A model generated the notes under the pieces. That model saw only the letters and a program-made list of their open reading frames with translations. It searched no databases and was not told the origin of the DNA. From Epiperipatus broadwayi (Eukaryota > Onychophora > Udeonychophora > Euonychophora > Peripatidae): a stretch of 64,000 nucleotides of DNA. The stretch's first letter is position 1; every line of letters begins with the position of its first letter. The stretch is taken from the NCBI GenBank assembly GCA_028023455.1, contig JAQFVV010006255.1, positions 3,472,001-3,536,000 on the forward strand, given 5' to 3'. Of this stretch, positions 11,570-23,149 are shown in pieces. Position numbers and translations under genes: made by a program.

Positions 11570-11930
11570 CTGTGAATTTAAATGGACATATTAAGGTCTT
11601 ATATATAAGGAATCAGAATGACTTAAAGTCATCATGGATATGACAATAATATTGGCATCAACAAAGGCTTTGAGCATTCCATCATCAAATTTTCAATGAT
11701 ATGGATGGCTGAAGAGTTGAAGGGTGGAGAAGATTGAAGTCTGTCCATTAAAGTTTAAAGAACTGATCAGTGATGGTTCAGCACAAAATTTATATTAGAG
11801 ATCATTTATCCTTTTCACATATATATGGTCATATGTATTGGTTGTATAGAGTGGAGTGGATAACTGTAGGGGACTTGAAAATCTGAGCTCAAATCCCTTC
11901 TAATTACATTAAGTTCAGAATAGACAATAT
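11570..11930 (+). mobile_element. Family A hammerhead element, right arm
   Basis: Body block with GATGGCTGAAGAGTTGAAGG and GTCTGTCCATTAAAG, then a degenerate ribozyme, then a tRNA-like tail: TGGATAACTGTAGGGGACTT (A-box-like, 11855) and CTGAGCTCAAATCCC (B-box-like, about 11888). A (TA)n tract follows directly. Confidence 0.75.
11762..11805 (+). ncRNA. Degenerate hammerhead ribozyme, family A
   Basis: Core CTGATCA (G8 changed to C), stem II GTGATGGTTCAGCAC, then AAAA for GAAA, then TTAGAGATCAT. Predicted inactive. Confidence 0.5.
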
Positions 11931-11939
11931 ATTTGTATT

Positions 11940-11940
<1 letters not shown>

Positions 11941-11998
<58 letters not shown>

Positions 11999-12011
11999 CT
12001 ATATATATATA
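11941..12011. repeat. (TA)n microsatellite
   Basis: Nearly pure TA dinucleotide run directly after the family A tail. Confidence 0.95.
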
Positions 12012-12880
12012 TGTTGCTTGACAATGAAATTTAAAAAAGAGCAGAAGAGATCCTTGTGATTAATCACAAGAACTTCCTTTGATGTTAAGAGTAATTGAAA
12101 TTTATAGTAAATTATGGGTAATTTCATGTACAGTAAAGCCATGATATTTATTATATTTTGTTCTGAGTCTTTCTCACATAAATCACTAACCACATATAAT
12201 AACTCCTATTATTGATAAGCATTGATTCCAAACAAATCCATATTATTTTACTGAATTGCAAGTTTACAGTATTTTTTACCTGAACCTATATATTTAACGC
12301 CAAATGCTTTTTTGTGTGTATAGTATACATAAATAAAACAAACAAATTTTTTAAAAAATGTATTTATTAATAATAAATTGCAGGAGCATATTTACTTATA
12401 TGTTCATTCATTTCACTCAAAAAAAAAATCTTATCTTTATTTTTCAAAAAAATAAAATGAATAGTGAAGTGTCATGTATTGCAAATAAATATGCTCTGGA
12501 TGATATCCTTACTTTCAGTTACTCTTTTCTTTCTATAGAAACATATAGAAGTCTCATTTTGATGTTTTAAAATCATTATCAACTTCAGGATCTACACAGT
12601 TACCCTTACTTTCAATTACCCATTTCAAATTCTTGATTAAACACTTCAAAATTTAAACTTTTCTGTTGCAATTCAAGAATGATTTACAATTCTTTTTCTA
12701 GCATTGCTAAATTGCTAGTATTTAGTTTATTGCATGAGGAAAAATACTTATAATTTTTTTTTAAATTTCATAAAACTTTTATCATTAAGCTTTAAAAATT
12801 TTTTATTACATAAAATATTTATAACTAATTATTTATCTAATGCAGTGTTTTATTTGTAATAGTCATAACAGAATCACCTG
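12012..12880. other. AT-rich DNA, no gene seen
   Basis: Small AT-driven open frames (11999-12193 minus, 12358-12570 plus) show no recognisable domain or coding composition. Confidence 0.5.
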
Positions 12881-12884
12881 ACAC

Positions 12885-13150
12885 ATGCTATGTATGAATT
12901 CACTTTCTGAACACAAGATAAAGTCTTTGAAAAAATAAAATGAATCCACCTTATCCTTTTTACTTAAATTTATATATATAGGCAAATCTAAAGCATCTAA
13001 TACTGACATGCAGGAAATTGTAAAAAATTCACCAAAATTTATTAATATATAGAAATGGAATTAAAAATGATTGATTAAGAGCTTCACACTCTTAAGTAAA
13101 AAAGATAAGGTGAATTCATTCTTAATTTTTTAGATTCTATCTTGTGTTAA
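12885..13150. repeat. Foldback element of the ACACAAGATA family
   Basis: Left arm: GAACACAAGATAAAGTCTTT, then AAAATGAATCCACCTTATCC. The right arm near 13090-13150 is the complement (GATAAGGTGAATTCATTCTT … ATCTTGTGTTAAGAG). Relatives lie at 43274-44190, 61960-62060 and 63590-63790. Confidence 0.65.
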
Positions 13151-13889
13151 GAGTAAGAGTATTCCTCAGTTGGGATGGTTCCCTTAGTAATTTCAACAAT
13201 ATTATTTCAATAAAAAAAAACAACAACATATGTTAATTTTATCCATATTTATTTCATTTAGGACTTTTAGAACTGTCATTGATCTAATTTTGAGACATAA
13301 TTGGAAAGTTTTTAGAGCTTCTGAAATCTAGTTTAGATAAATATTGAATTGCCTTTTTTTTTTATTGCAAAAAATGCCTATATTTTATTTTATGTAACAA
13401 TTATATCTTTGCTTAAATTAATTTTTTCAGAAAGTACTGTACAATTTTTATGCCAAAAAATTACTCTAACTTATTTAAAAAAAAAAAATCATGAGAATAT
13501 AAAACTTATATTCACATTGGACTGAATCATCTGAAAATTGGATATCTATTAAATAATCTGTTAGGGCAGAATATTTATAGTAAAACTGATATTTCAAAGC
13601 TGTTAGTTTCTGAGATGCATGTCTTTTACTGTAAACATGCTGGTGTCACAAGTATAAAAATGGCTGAACAATGGGTGATTGTATGCATCACAGATGATCA
13701 TATGAATTATTGTTTTTACTCTTCATTATCAAAATACAACTGCAGACCAATAAACATTTAGGTGATCATAATTCTTTAATCTGCATATTATTTCTGGACA
13801 AACATAGTTCTCTTTAAAGGTGACTATGCTCCAATTTATGTACCTCACACAATCAAATATTGGTTTGAGAAATGTAAAAATGTTACATA
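13151..13889. other. AT-rich DNA, no clear gene
   Basis: Only A/T homopolymer runs. Some of it may be 5' PLE sequence too decayed to read. Confidence 0.4.
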
Positions 13890-14895
13890 TCTTCCCTCAT
13901 TTTTTAATTCACCTGATTTAAATATTAGAGAAAAATAAATAAGAAACCAACACACTAGCAACTACCTGGCATATACATCCAACATACCAGAAGCAAAAAA
14001 CATGAAATTATACTACAATTATGGAACAGAGCAAAGGAAATTTGTTCAGAAACTAGTAATTTAGAAAATGAAAAGATTCACATAGAACAAATTCTCATGA
14101 AAAATGGTTATCCATCAGCTGTCATCAAGAAAATCTTTATTAGACAATAAAAGGAGATACCAAAAGAAAAAAAATTATTAGGACTGTAGTGTATCCATAC
14201 ATACCAAGAATAGCAAACAAATTAAAGAAAATCTGCAGTCAATATAACACTAAAATAGCTTTCCAAAGCCATACCATACTTTGAAGAATTTTAAGTTCTA
14301 TCAAATCTAAACTGGAAAGGCTGAAGCCCAAAAACTGCAACTATAAAATATCATGTGTATGTGGAAGTGTGGAAGGCAGTATATTGGTGAGACCTGCCAC
14401 CCTGTTGAACAGTAATTGAAAGAACACAGACTAGTGATTAAAAGAGAAAAAGCAAATGTGTCTACAGTATCAGACCATATATGTACTAATGGCCATATAC
14501 TGAATTGGAAAAATACAAAAATATTAGATAGAGAAGGGAAAGTGCAAAGAAGAAAATTCAAGAAAGTTGCTCATATGACAATAGCAAATAATGCCATAAG
14601 TCAACCCAATGTGGCAATATACAAGGCATGGAAGACTCTAAATTAATCTTGCTCTTAGAAATAAGTATTAAAAAAATTAAGGATTCAGGAGGATTTGAAA
14701 CAACTCTCATATATAAATATATGAAATTTCTACTATTTGTTGCTTTTGATAGAATAGCTCACTTGGTTAGAGTATTTTCCTGAATTCAATATTCAAGAAC
14801 CTAAAGATGTGAGTTCACCTATGATAATACTGTCACTGTTCAGGCCAGCAATACCTGAAGATGAGTGAAGAATAATACTATTTGAAACATTGTGT
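13890..14895 (+). pseudogene. PLE fragment: RT C-terminal linker, GIY-YIG, 3' tail
   Basis: Broken frames give, in order, NIPEAKNMKLYYNYGTEQRK-like text, then PYIPRIANKLKKICSQYNTK and AFQSHT (the PLE linker), then NCNYKISCVCG and RQYIGETCHPVEQ (GIY-YIG motif retained), LKEHRLVIKREK, and GHILNWKN followed by KVQRRKFKKVAHM up to the stop at 14646. Frameshifts and stops (one right after VEQ) inactivate it. The 3' tail at 14737-14895 is shared with 36884-37045 and contains a tRNA-like segment. The minus-strand fragment at 36502-36840 is the same PLE family. Confidence 0.75.
14752..14822 (+). other. tRNA-like segment in PLE 3' region
   Basis: ATAGCTCACTTGGTTAGAGT is close to a tRNA A-box and D-arm, and GATGTGAGTTCACCT about 45 nt later resembles a T-arm B box. 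No functional tRNA is claimed because acceptor and anticodon arms do not fold convincingly by eye. It may supply an internal pol III promoter or record a template switch. Confidence 0.4.
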
Positions 14896-14899
14896 AATT

Positions 14900-16530
14900 A
14901 ATAACCTGAATTGTCTATTTGTGTGTTATTACAAACAAGTTGTTTGTATTTGAGAAGTTTAAATAAATTTTAAAATTTTCTATACATTCAACATTCACTG
15001 ATAGATGATAAAAATAGAGCAACATTATTACATCTAATATACCATCATCACAAAACTTCAAGCAAATAATAAATAAGAAGTTGCTATTCTCCACCAATCT
15101 CTCTAAAAAAAACCTCCTGAGAAGTAGCTTAGCATTTTTATAAATAAAGATAAATTTCTATACAATTCCATCCCATGTGAAATGCATGCAGTTTTTGATG
15201 AAAATTATAGTCATACACTATAATAATAAAAATCAGTTGTTTCCATTTTTAATCCATGCCTAGTATATGTCATCACACTGATTGATATTTTGGAATTAAA
15301 ATATTTCAGAAAAAAAATCAAAACAATTTATCTTTAAAAAAAGTTTAAAGATTTATTTATATAAGAAACATTTAAAAAAAATCTTTAATTAAAAAGAAGT
15401 TAAGGAATATAATAAAATAAAAAAGAATATATATATATTGTAACTGTAAATAATGCTGGAAGCTGGCTCCTCAAATTTCCGTATATTTGGATAACAAAAA
15501 CTGTACTGTCCTTATAAAGATAATGCGGAAATGAGGTTGGTTTTTCATATTTAATATTCCCTTTGCCAAAACTGTAACTATAAATAATAGATCAATAATA
15601 ATAAAAGATAAAATGTATTTATATATGTCTCTTCTATTACATATGTGCATATGTCAAAGAAATAAACATTGAAATCAAAGTGACATTTTATTGATCTCAA
15701 AATATATTTAGAATAAATGAACAAATAATCCTAAAGTTTCTTTTAATGTAAACGTCATTCTTTTTCTCTTTATATTACAATGTTTTATTATTTAATAGTA
15801 ATTTAATAAGACTAGGCAAAAGAAAAAATATTAGTGTATGTGTATTTAATATCTCAGGGTAAATATCCGAATCCCATAGTGAATTTAATACATGTGACCA
15901 AAGATCAATATTAAGTATCGATATAAAGAAAATACATGAAAACCAAATTTGATAAAAATTATATACATTTTATGGACATTTATTTATATCATTAATAGCA
16001 AAAATATTTATGCAGTTACTATAGCTTCTCAAAGTACTAAAAAAAATTAAAAAATTAAAGGTGATATTCAACACAATATAAAAGAGTATTATAATTATTT
16101 ACTAATAAAATAAATAACTAATTTAGAATATAGTTTCTATATGTATTTTGCAGGTAAAGGTTCCCTTTAATAATACATCAAGCTTATCTACTGATATAAA
16201 ATATAATATAGGAAACTTTTAGACAAACTAACTCAAGATCACAAATAATGGAATATTTAATGAAGTATAAAAAAAAACAAAATAAATATATTGCTGCATG
16301 CATTCATGTCCATTCTCTTTTAACACAGGATTAGAGGAATTTTATTATCTCTTTCATAAAGATGAAATGGCCATACAATGAGAGGAATTTGCATCTTTTA
16401 GATAAAACAAGTTTGTAATAAGAGGAATTCATCATCTCTTATACAAATAAAAATTCATATATATTATTGCATATGACAAACCCAAGTATATGATAGCCAC
16501 TATTCACCATATTAAATTTACCAATGCCTT
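14900..16530. other. AT-rich DNA, no gene seen
   Basis: No sustained coding frame or repeat of the families described here was recognised. Confidence 0.5.
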
Positions 16531-16642
16531 ACTTCTAATACTTTTTTTTTTTATGTGTCAGAGCATCGGCTGGGAAGACAACTGATTGTAAGGCAGCTGT
16601 GCTGACCACTCGGCTACCAACGCTTGACTACTTCTAATACTT
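16531..16642 (-). mobile_element. tRNA-derived SINE with 13-bp target-site duplication
   Basis: Body 16544-16629 on the minus strand starts GTCAAGCGTTGGTAGCCGAG (A box GTAGCCGAGTGG) and ends GATGCTCTGACACATA with an A(10) tail. It is flanked by the perfect duplication ACTTCTAATACTT at 16531-16543 and 16630-16642, the signature of target-primed insertion. Of the three SINEs here it has the clearest duplication. The B-box region is diverged (GTTGTCTTCCC). Confidence 0.93.
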
Positions 16643-17400
16643 GTATCACTAACAACTCACTAAACATCAACATGATTCCTTTTACTCTGGAATGACATAT
16701 TTATAAGATTTAAAATTTATAACAATAACAAATGTTAATAATCATTATATAACCCTTAATAAGTATAGTCATTATCACAAAAAACATTGTATGAGATGTT
16801 TGCAAACCTATATTACATATAAAGAAAAAAAAATTAAATATTACCTTTGCTATTTTAAAGAATGTTTTTTGGGAGATCTAAGAGAGAGAAAAAATGCATA
16901 TCAACAATTCATAATAAAATTATTATTACTAGAAATCTAAAGTCCTAAATTGAAAGTTCATTTTCCATCTGATTTTCAGTAGGTTTCCTGGGTGATAACT
17001 GTTGGCAAAATAAGAAAGTGAAGATTACTTATAAAAGGTCATTCTTGTTAAAATTTAAAAAGTACTAGATAAAAAGTATATTGTTCCCAAAACTCGTTTA
17101 AATGATTCCAGGTGAATGTAAAAATTTAAAAATTCTTGGAAATGTTGATAAATTATTAGTTGGTCCATGCAATAACATTCTCTCTCCAAATATTTTTTTT
17201 AAATATAGCTTCTTCAATGTTTAAATTTAGAAAAAAAAATATTTTTTTTGTTAGGTAGGTTTTTAATTTATTTTAGGCTTTTGTTTTATTTTAACATCAT
17301 GCCATAGAGAATCGGCAGAAATGTAGGCAACTAGAATGGAGGCTTCACAAGCCCCATCAGATTATCTAGCTGATTACAATGATTAATAACTTTACCATTA
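16643..17400. other. AT-rich DNA, no gene seen
   Basis: No coding frame or repeat recognised. Confidence 0.5.
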
Positions 17401-17414
17401 TTGCCATTTTGAAA

Positions 17415-17960
17415 AAAAAACTATATTAAAAGAAAATGATCTAGTTGGATCAAAAGTTGAAATACCAAGTTTTTTTTTCATTAAGAGTAAACAACCCCCA
17501 AAATTAATGATATCTGAAAATTATTATGGTAATCTCCTAGAAACCATATGATGCTAAAATTTTCCATTATCCACCAGGCATACCCACATACACACACCTT
17601 GAACATTTGTTTTTGAATGCCATGTCGTCAATTATTTCTAAAATTAAGTGTAATATTAACAAAAATTAATTAATTATTTGAATTATATTTTTATTAATTT
17701 TTGTTAATATTAAAGTTAATTTTAAAAATAACAAAATGTTCAAGGTATGGATGCAGGTATACAAAGTAGACAATGGAAAATTTTAGCATCATATGATTTC
17801 TAGGAGATAACCATAGTAATTTTGAATGTCATTAATTTTGCGTTGGGGGGGGGGGGTTGTTTGTCCTTAATGAAAAAAAAAACTTGGTAGTTAATAAGAA
17901 ATTATTGATCCAACTAGACTGTCTTCTTTTAATGTAGTTTTAAAAGTTATATTTTAAAAT
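17415..17960. repeat. Large foldback element, ~250-bp inverted arms
   Basis: The left arm (17415-17670) includes GGATCAAAAGTTGAAATACC-type text, CCATATGATGCTAAAATTTT and CCTTGAACATTTGT. The right arm (17690-17960) holds the complements (ACAAAATGTTCAAGG, AAAATTTTAGCATCATATG, GATCCAACTAGA). The centre is AT-only. The right arm has a G(10) run at about 17846 where the left has C(5). It has no coding content. Confidence 0.8.
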
Positions 17961-20815
17961 TATATATATAATTTTATCAAATTTAAATCTTATATCCCCC
18001 TTGTTCTTTTAAATACATATCAACACATAAATATTCTTTGAAAAATACTAAAACTAGAATAGTTTATATTATTTCAATCATGTTTTTAAAAAAAATTTAA
18101 AATAACCGTTCACTTAAATGTGAATAAAGGTGAGCTTAACAACTTTCAAAAAAAAAAAATAAACAGTTTAAAATGAAAAACAACTTTATGCACAAAACAA
18201 ATAGACATAACATATCTCTATTTATAAAGTGACAGTTTTGACTACAACTATATGTGATTAAAAAAAATATTCTTTTAATGATAGTATATATCTTTCTTTT
18301 TTAATTCACAATGAGAGCTTACTATTACATCCCTCCCTCCTTATGAAAATTTGAAAAAAAAATTACTAAGTCAATGAAATGAATAATAACAGGGAATAAT
18401 TTATAGCAAACGATATTAATTTACAGGATTAAAATATCTCACTAGAACAAGTAAATTATTTTAAGTATTAACTTAATTACACTACTTTCCCTATTCTTTC
18501 TGATTTATAAGGAATAAATATATTTCTCAAAACAAGAAAGCAATAAATTGTGTGCATTAACAAATATAGCCATTCTATTTTAACCAAGTTTATGTATAAG
18601 TAAATCTCATTTAAACCAGTTGGTATTGAATAATAAATCAAATTAAACAAATAATATCCTGTTAATTCAGAATGATGTAATAGGCATCATCCCTTTAGAA
18701 TTATGACCCCTTTCTATTAGCTACAATCTTAAATATAAGCAGGTTATTTTTAAAAAGGATCACGGCTATCAATATGAAGATTGCCATTTCAAATTTCATT
18801 CTTACTGGATATTTATAAAACAAATCACTAAGATCAGATAAATGGCATAAGTTCTCACAGCACATTCATTCCCTTATTAATCTAAAAACACTTATTCTTT
18901 ATACCAAATGAAATCCCTACTGTCTTCTTGACTTTGAGCCAAATATTCTCAACTATAGCTATATATACTCACAAATTTTACTGTATTGTGATAAATTATA
19001 CTTTCCGAAATCTACACCATTATAAATTAAGCACTTCGCATTCGCCCTGCCATTATTAGGTACAGACTGCAAAGAGGAAAATCTCACAATACTCTACCTC
19101 TTAAATAACTCCTTACAATCATATATCTTGATATATCATTCACTTATGCTTAAATCCTTACAATATGTATTACTCACAAACTCTTTATGAAGGTTTAATT
19201 TAAATAATAGCCCCAAATTTTCATCAGTTTTAAAATTTTGCCCATTAAAACTAGAATCGCTATATTCATATAATTATATATTTACATAATTATATAATGA
19301 GTAACTGGATGTACAAGGTCCATCTTATTTAACATGACCTATAAATTGCATTGCCAAATTATGTAATGGTATTTTTGGGGGAAAAAGTCCTTGAGTATCT
19401 CAAAGATTTGGGCATCCATTTATATAACAACAAGGTTGTGCATGATGGCTTGGACATGAATTCCAAATGATTTAATATGTTTCTTACAGAAACATGCCCC
19501 ACAAGTTTAATTGGTCAAACTCTACAACAATAATTGGGTGTTGGTTGGCACAGGAGATAAGACATAGGCATAGCTCATTACACACACCAACTTTACAACA
19601 ATAGACATAGTTAAATATCGTATCATCTCTGATCATTTAATCCCAATAATAAAGCATCATATACATTCATATAGGAGAGCTAACATCTTTTAATTATGTT
19701 ATTTAAATCAGAGTGTCAATTTTATAGATCATTGTTTATACAAACTACATACTTAATTACTAATCAAATTCAAGAGCATGAACATTATATGTATTCTAAG
19801 ACTGTGATGACAAATAAATTATTTTATAGTAAACATTTTATATCTCAGGGTATTCTAGATAAAGACAGGTGACTATCATTTAAGTAACCAAATATGTTGA
19901 AGTAATAAGTATAACCCTATCTTCAAAGAAAATAATGAATCCAATTTTTAAAAAAATCAAAATAAACAATTTATATTAATTAAGGGAAAAAATTATTAAA
20001 CCTGCTTAGAGAAAAATTAGAAAATAACCTCAAATGTTAAGAAATTTTCAGTTATCCCCTCTGTGAATAAATGTTTAGAGCTTGCATCTTAGAACACCTT
20101 TTTGAATTAGCTGTTTTGAAATGTGGGCTCTAAACATTTATTCATAGAGGGCATAGTTGAAATTTTTTGGACATTTGAGATGATTTGACATTTGATATTT
20201 ATTTCAGATAACAATATGTACTGGATATATTTTAATACATATATAAAAAAAATTTCTAAAAGAATAAGTACATTAATTAAAAAGATGTTAAGAAATATAG
20301 TGAAATAGAAAATGTTGTAAAACATAGTTTTATGAAAAGAAATTTAAGGATGACAACTAGATAAAATTGATTATAATATCTTAATTAGATGGACTACATA
20401 ACTCAAGACTGTTCATTGAGATTTCTCATTTATTTTCAGTATTAATGACCTTCTATTTCAAATAAACAAGATTCACCAGAGTTCAAATCCCACCATTCCA
20501 TGATGTCAAGCATATCTCATATGTAAATGACCATATCATTCTCCCAACACAAAAATAATGCCCACACTTTGATAATTATAACAAGAAATATTTGTTTCAA
20601 TTTAATTTATTTAACTGGAGAATTATGTCTGATTGAGCTTTCCATCAAAATTCCTAGATTTCTATATTCATCTATCTCCTAATATATTAGAAATCAATAT
20701 CAAACAATTTATATTGGAAAAATAATTCATTTTCTTTCCAGGGCATATGTCTTTTATTTATGCTAATGTGTCACTGATCAATATTTTCATTTTTTTCTAA
20801 ATCACTTACTACTTC
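17961..20815. other. AT-rich DNA, no gene recognised
   Basis: About 2.9 kb without a supportable gene. The 19370-19620 stretch is somewhat richer in G+C and may be an old element, but its translation matched nothing I recognise. A pair of similar, inverted TAAACATTTATTC blocks lies near 20040-20150. Confidence 0.45.
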
Positions 20816-20819
20816 TTAC

Positions 20820-20935
20820 ATAACTTATACACATGACCACACACATGTGAAACAGATAAATGATCTCCAATATACATATTTTGTTCTGAACCAGCACTGT
20901 GGTCCAAATCATCTATCCCCCCCCCCATATATATA
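20820..20935 (-). mobile_element. Family A hammerhead fragment
   Basis: Minus strand. The tail TGGTCATGTGT precedes GGAGATCATTTATCTG, and the ribozyme remnant (20861-20912) reads GGACCACAGTGCTGGTTCAG, lacking the CTGATGA segment. The copy ends in C(9) and a short TA run against the retrozyme array. Confidence 0.6.
20861..20912 (-). ncRNA. Deleted hammerhead remnant, family A
   Basis: Stem II text GTGCTGGTTCAGAAC and stem I 3' strand TTGGAGATCAT are present. About 7 nt covering most of CTGATGA are gone, so it cannot be active. Confidence 0.5.
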
Positions 20936-21076
20936 TATGAAAAACAAAAGCAAGTTAAAAACTTGTTAATGCTTGTATTTATGTCAACAGATGGTGTTCT
21001 ACCAAAAACACCGTCAAGCGTATTTCGTTTACATAAACATCAGAGAATGCATTCACTATCTCTAACTTTAATTCCA

Positions 21077-21120
21077 CTTTCAGATCGTGATTTCAAGCTA
21101 TTTGCTATTGTCAGTGAAAG
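21077..21120 (-). ncRNA. Hammerhead ribozyme, family B, G8 mutated
   Basis: Minus sense: CTTTCA, CTGACAA (expected CTGACGA), TAGCAAATAGCTT, GAA, ATC-AC-GAT, C, TGAAAG. Stem I and stem III pair fully. The G8 to A change in the core predicts loss of activity. Confidence 0.75.
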
Positions 21121-21648
21121 ACAGGAATAAGAACTAGATCTAAACACAAACTCTGAGCGTTTATGAAACAGTTTCTATTCAACTTGCAAGCGTGAATTTT
21201 TTAGACATGTTAATGTCTTCGAACTCAGCATAGCAAGCCAGATAGCTACATGGGTCTGATATCAGTTCAGCATCACCACATAGTAAAAGCCTCTGCAATA
21301 TATATCATTGAAAGAAAGACCTCAAAGGTACATTTATGTAAACAAAATACGCTTGATGGTGTTTTTGGTAGAACGCCATCTGTTGACATAAATACAAGCG
21401 TTAACAAGTTTTTAACTTGATTTTGTTTTTCATAAATGTACCTTTGAGGTCTTTCTTGCAATTATATATATTGCAGAGGCTTCTACTATGTGGTGATGCT
21501 GAACTGATATCAGACCCATGTAGCTATCTGGTTTGCTATGCTGAGTTCGAAGACATTAACGTGTCTAAAAAAGTCACGCTTGCAAGCTGAATAGAAACTG
21601 TTTCATAAATGCTCAGAGTTTGTGTTTAGATCTAGTTCTTATTCCTGT

Positions 21649-21692
21649 CTTTCACTGACGATAGCAAATAGCTTGAAATCATGATCTGAAAG
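21649..21692 (+). ncRNA. Type I hammerhead ribozyme, family B, intact
   Basis: Stem I CTTTCA (21649-21654) pairs with TGAAAG (21687-21692). Core CTGACGA is at 21655-21661. Stem II is AGC-AAATA-GCT inside a T/T mismatch. GAA at 21675-21677 is followed by stem III ATC-AT-GAT, then C at 21686 as the pre-cleavage base. N7 is C, a position that tolerates any base. Predicted cleavage is 21686/21687. Confidence 0.85.
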
Positions 21693-22047
21693 TGGAATTA
21701 AAGTTAGAGATAGTGAATGCATTCTCTGATGTTTATGTAAACGAAATATGCTTGACGGTGTTTTTGGTAGAACGCCATCTGTTGACATAAATACAAGTGT
21801 TAACAAGTTTTTAACTTGATTTTGTTTTTCATAAATGTACCTTTGAGGTCTTTCTTGCAATGATATATATTTTAGAGGCTTCTACTATGTGGTGATGCTG
21901 AACTGATATCAGACCCATGTAGATATCTGGCTTGCTATGCTGAGTTCGAAGACATTAACGTGTCTAAAAAATTCACGCTTGCAAGCTGAATAGAAACTGT
22001 TTCATAAATGCTCAGAGTTTGTGTTTAGATCTATTTCTTATTCCTGT

Positions 22048-22091
22048 CTTTCACTGACGATAGCAAATAGCTTGAAATCATGATCTGAAAG
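22048..22091 (+). ncRNA. Type I hammerhead ribozyme, family B, intact
   Basis: Identical core, stems and loops to the copy at 21649: CTTTCA/TGAAAG, CTGACGA, GAA, ATC-AT-GAT, C at 22085. Predicted cleavage 22085/22086, exactly 399 nt after the previous one, so self-cleavage of an array transcript would release one monomer. Confidence 0.85.
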
Positions 22092-22366
22092 TGGAATTAA
22101 AATTAGAGATAGTGAATGCATTCTCTGAGGTTTATGTAAACGAAATACGCTTGACGGTGTTTTTGGTAGAACGCCATCTGTTGACATATATATAAACATT
22201 ACAAGCATAAAGCTAAACTAGTCAATATAAAATTGAAACTACCCCAAATCCAAAATTAAACCAGACCAGCATAAAAAATAATATTAAAACACAACCTAAG
22301 GTTTCACTGCTACAAGCAGACTTCTCAAGTGTAAAGAACTACAAAAACTACACAATATATATAATA

Positions 22367-23146
22367 TTAAAAACTACCCACAAATCCATTCACTTCCCAT
22401 CCACCCTTAATATTAAAAGAACTCTTAAATAAGTTAATTGCTTCAGAATAATAAATTTTCAATAATAAAGACTCTTTAATTCTTCTTTTGATTTCATTTC
22501 TCTCAAAGAAGACAACCTTAGCTTCATCAAAATCAATAGTGTGGCCTGTATCTTTTTCATGGACATACAAAGCAGAACTAAGATATCCATTTTTAACTCT
22601 ACTTTTATGAACCTTTATTCTTTCATTTAAACTCAAACTATTCTGACCTATGTAAACCTTCTTACAAAATAAACAAGGAATAAAATATACTACACCAGGA
22701 ATAGTCTTTCTATCAAAAACTTCTTTTGTATTATTTAATAAATTATTCAATGTAACACCCCTTTTCCAAGCAATTTTCTTATTTCCAAACAATTTACTAT
22801 TTCTACACACAATTTTATAAGAAGACAATTTAAATGGCAAAGAAATAAAATCATATTTTTCTTTAACCTTTACATCCTTACAAATATTACTATTAAATAA
22901 AATACTTTTAACAAACTTATCAGAGTACCCAACACTCAAGTAATCTTTATAAAATTGATATTTCTGAAACAAAGCTACCCCACTAAAATTATTTAATTTA
23001 ATATTCCTATGACAATAATTCCTTAAATCAGCTACTTTATGAGATACAGACTGATAGCTATCAGGTTTAATTATAGATCTTAATTTTTTACTTTTAACTA
23101 AATGACTGCACAATAAACAATTAGTTTCTACATTTCTGATCACCAA
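22367..23146 (-). CDS. PLE C-terminal linker and GIY-YIG endonuclease frame
   Basis: A 259-codon open frame. Residues 1-150 are the linker after the RT thumb, with a Cys pair (NCLLCSH, residues 9-15), KEKYDFISLPFKLSSYK, and a basic WKRGVTLNNLLNN block. The endonuclease starts at GVVYFIPCLFCKKVYIGQ (151-168), which holds the paired GIY and YIG motifs with the C-x2-C insert typical of Penelope-like proteins. It continues through NERIKVHKSRVKNG (conserved Arg and His), DTGHTIDF (199-206) and FERNEIKRRIKES, where E is the metal-binding candidate. All expected catalytic motifs are present. It would act in nicking chromosomal target DNA for primed reverse transcription. It is in a different frame from the RT upstream, so as it stands it is the 3' part of a broken gene; the ATG is internal. 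Confidence 0.85.
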   Translation of the reverse strand: MVIRNVETNCLLCSHLVKSKKLRSIIKPDSYQSVSHKVADLRNYCHRNIKLNNFSGVALFQKYQFYKDYLSVGYSDKFVKSILFNSNICKDVKVKEKYDFISLPFKLSSYKIVCRNSKLFGNKKIAWKRGVTLNNLLNNTKEVFDRKTIPGVVYFIPCLFCKKVYIGQNSLSLNERIKVHKSRVKNGYLSSALYVHEKDTGHTIDFDEAKVVFFERNEIKRRIKESLLLKIYYSEAINLFKSSFNIKGGWEVNGFVGSF

Positions 23147-23149
23147 AAG

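Larger units (their letters stand above)
20938..22186. mobile_element. Retrozyme array 1: ~399-nt hammerhead monomers, divergent
   Basis: One monomer in minus sense (20938-21337) is joined head-to-head to about two monomers in plus sense (21338-22186). Distance between equivalent ribozyme cleavage sites 21686 and 22085 is 399 nt. Each monomer carries a family B hammerhead. The short open frames starting MQERPQRYIYEKQ are not conserved as coding: they drift in length and frame between copies, and the repeated unit is explained by the ribozyme. TA-rich tracts bound both ends. A tandem hammerhead repeat of this size matches the retrozyme class of non-autonomous retroelements, thought to propagate through circular RNA. 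Confidence 0.85.

Noticed and set aside
12999-13080. Possible hammerhead in the ACACAAGATA foldbacks
   Set aside because: No CTGANGA followed by GAAA on either strand in any of the four loci.
14752-14822. Functional tRNA gene
   Set aside because: A- and B-box-like sequences are present, but acceptor and anticodon stems do not pair by eye and it sits in a PLE tail.
19370-19620. Possible decayed coding element
   Set aside because: Slightly higher complexity, but translations on both strands showed no motif I could name.
21470-21580. CTGATATCAG in the retrozyme monomer as a ribozyme core
   Set aside because: It is a 10-bp palindrome without GAAA or stem III; the true core is CTGACGA about 150 nt further on.
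20938-22186. CRISPR-like or satellite interpretation of the 400-nt repeats
   Set aside because: Only two to four units per locus, inverted halves, no spacers; each unit contains a self-cleaving motif.
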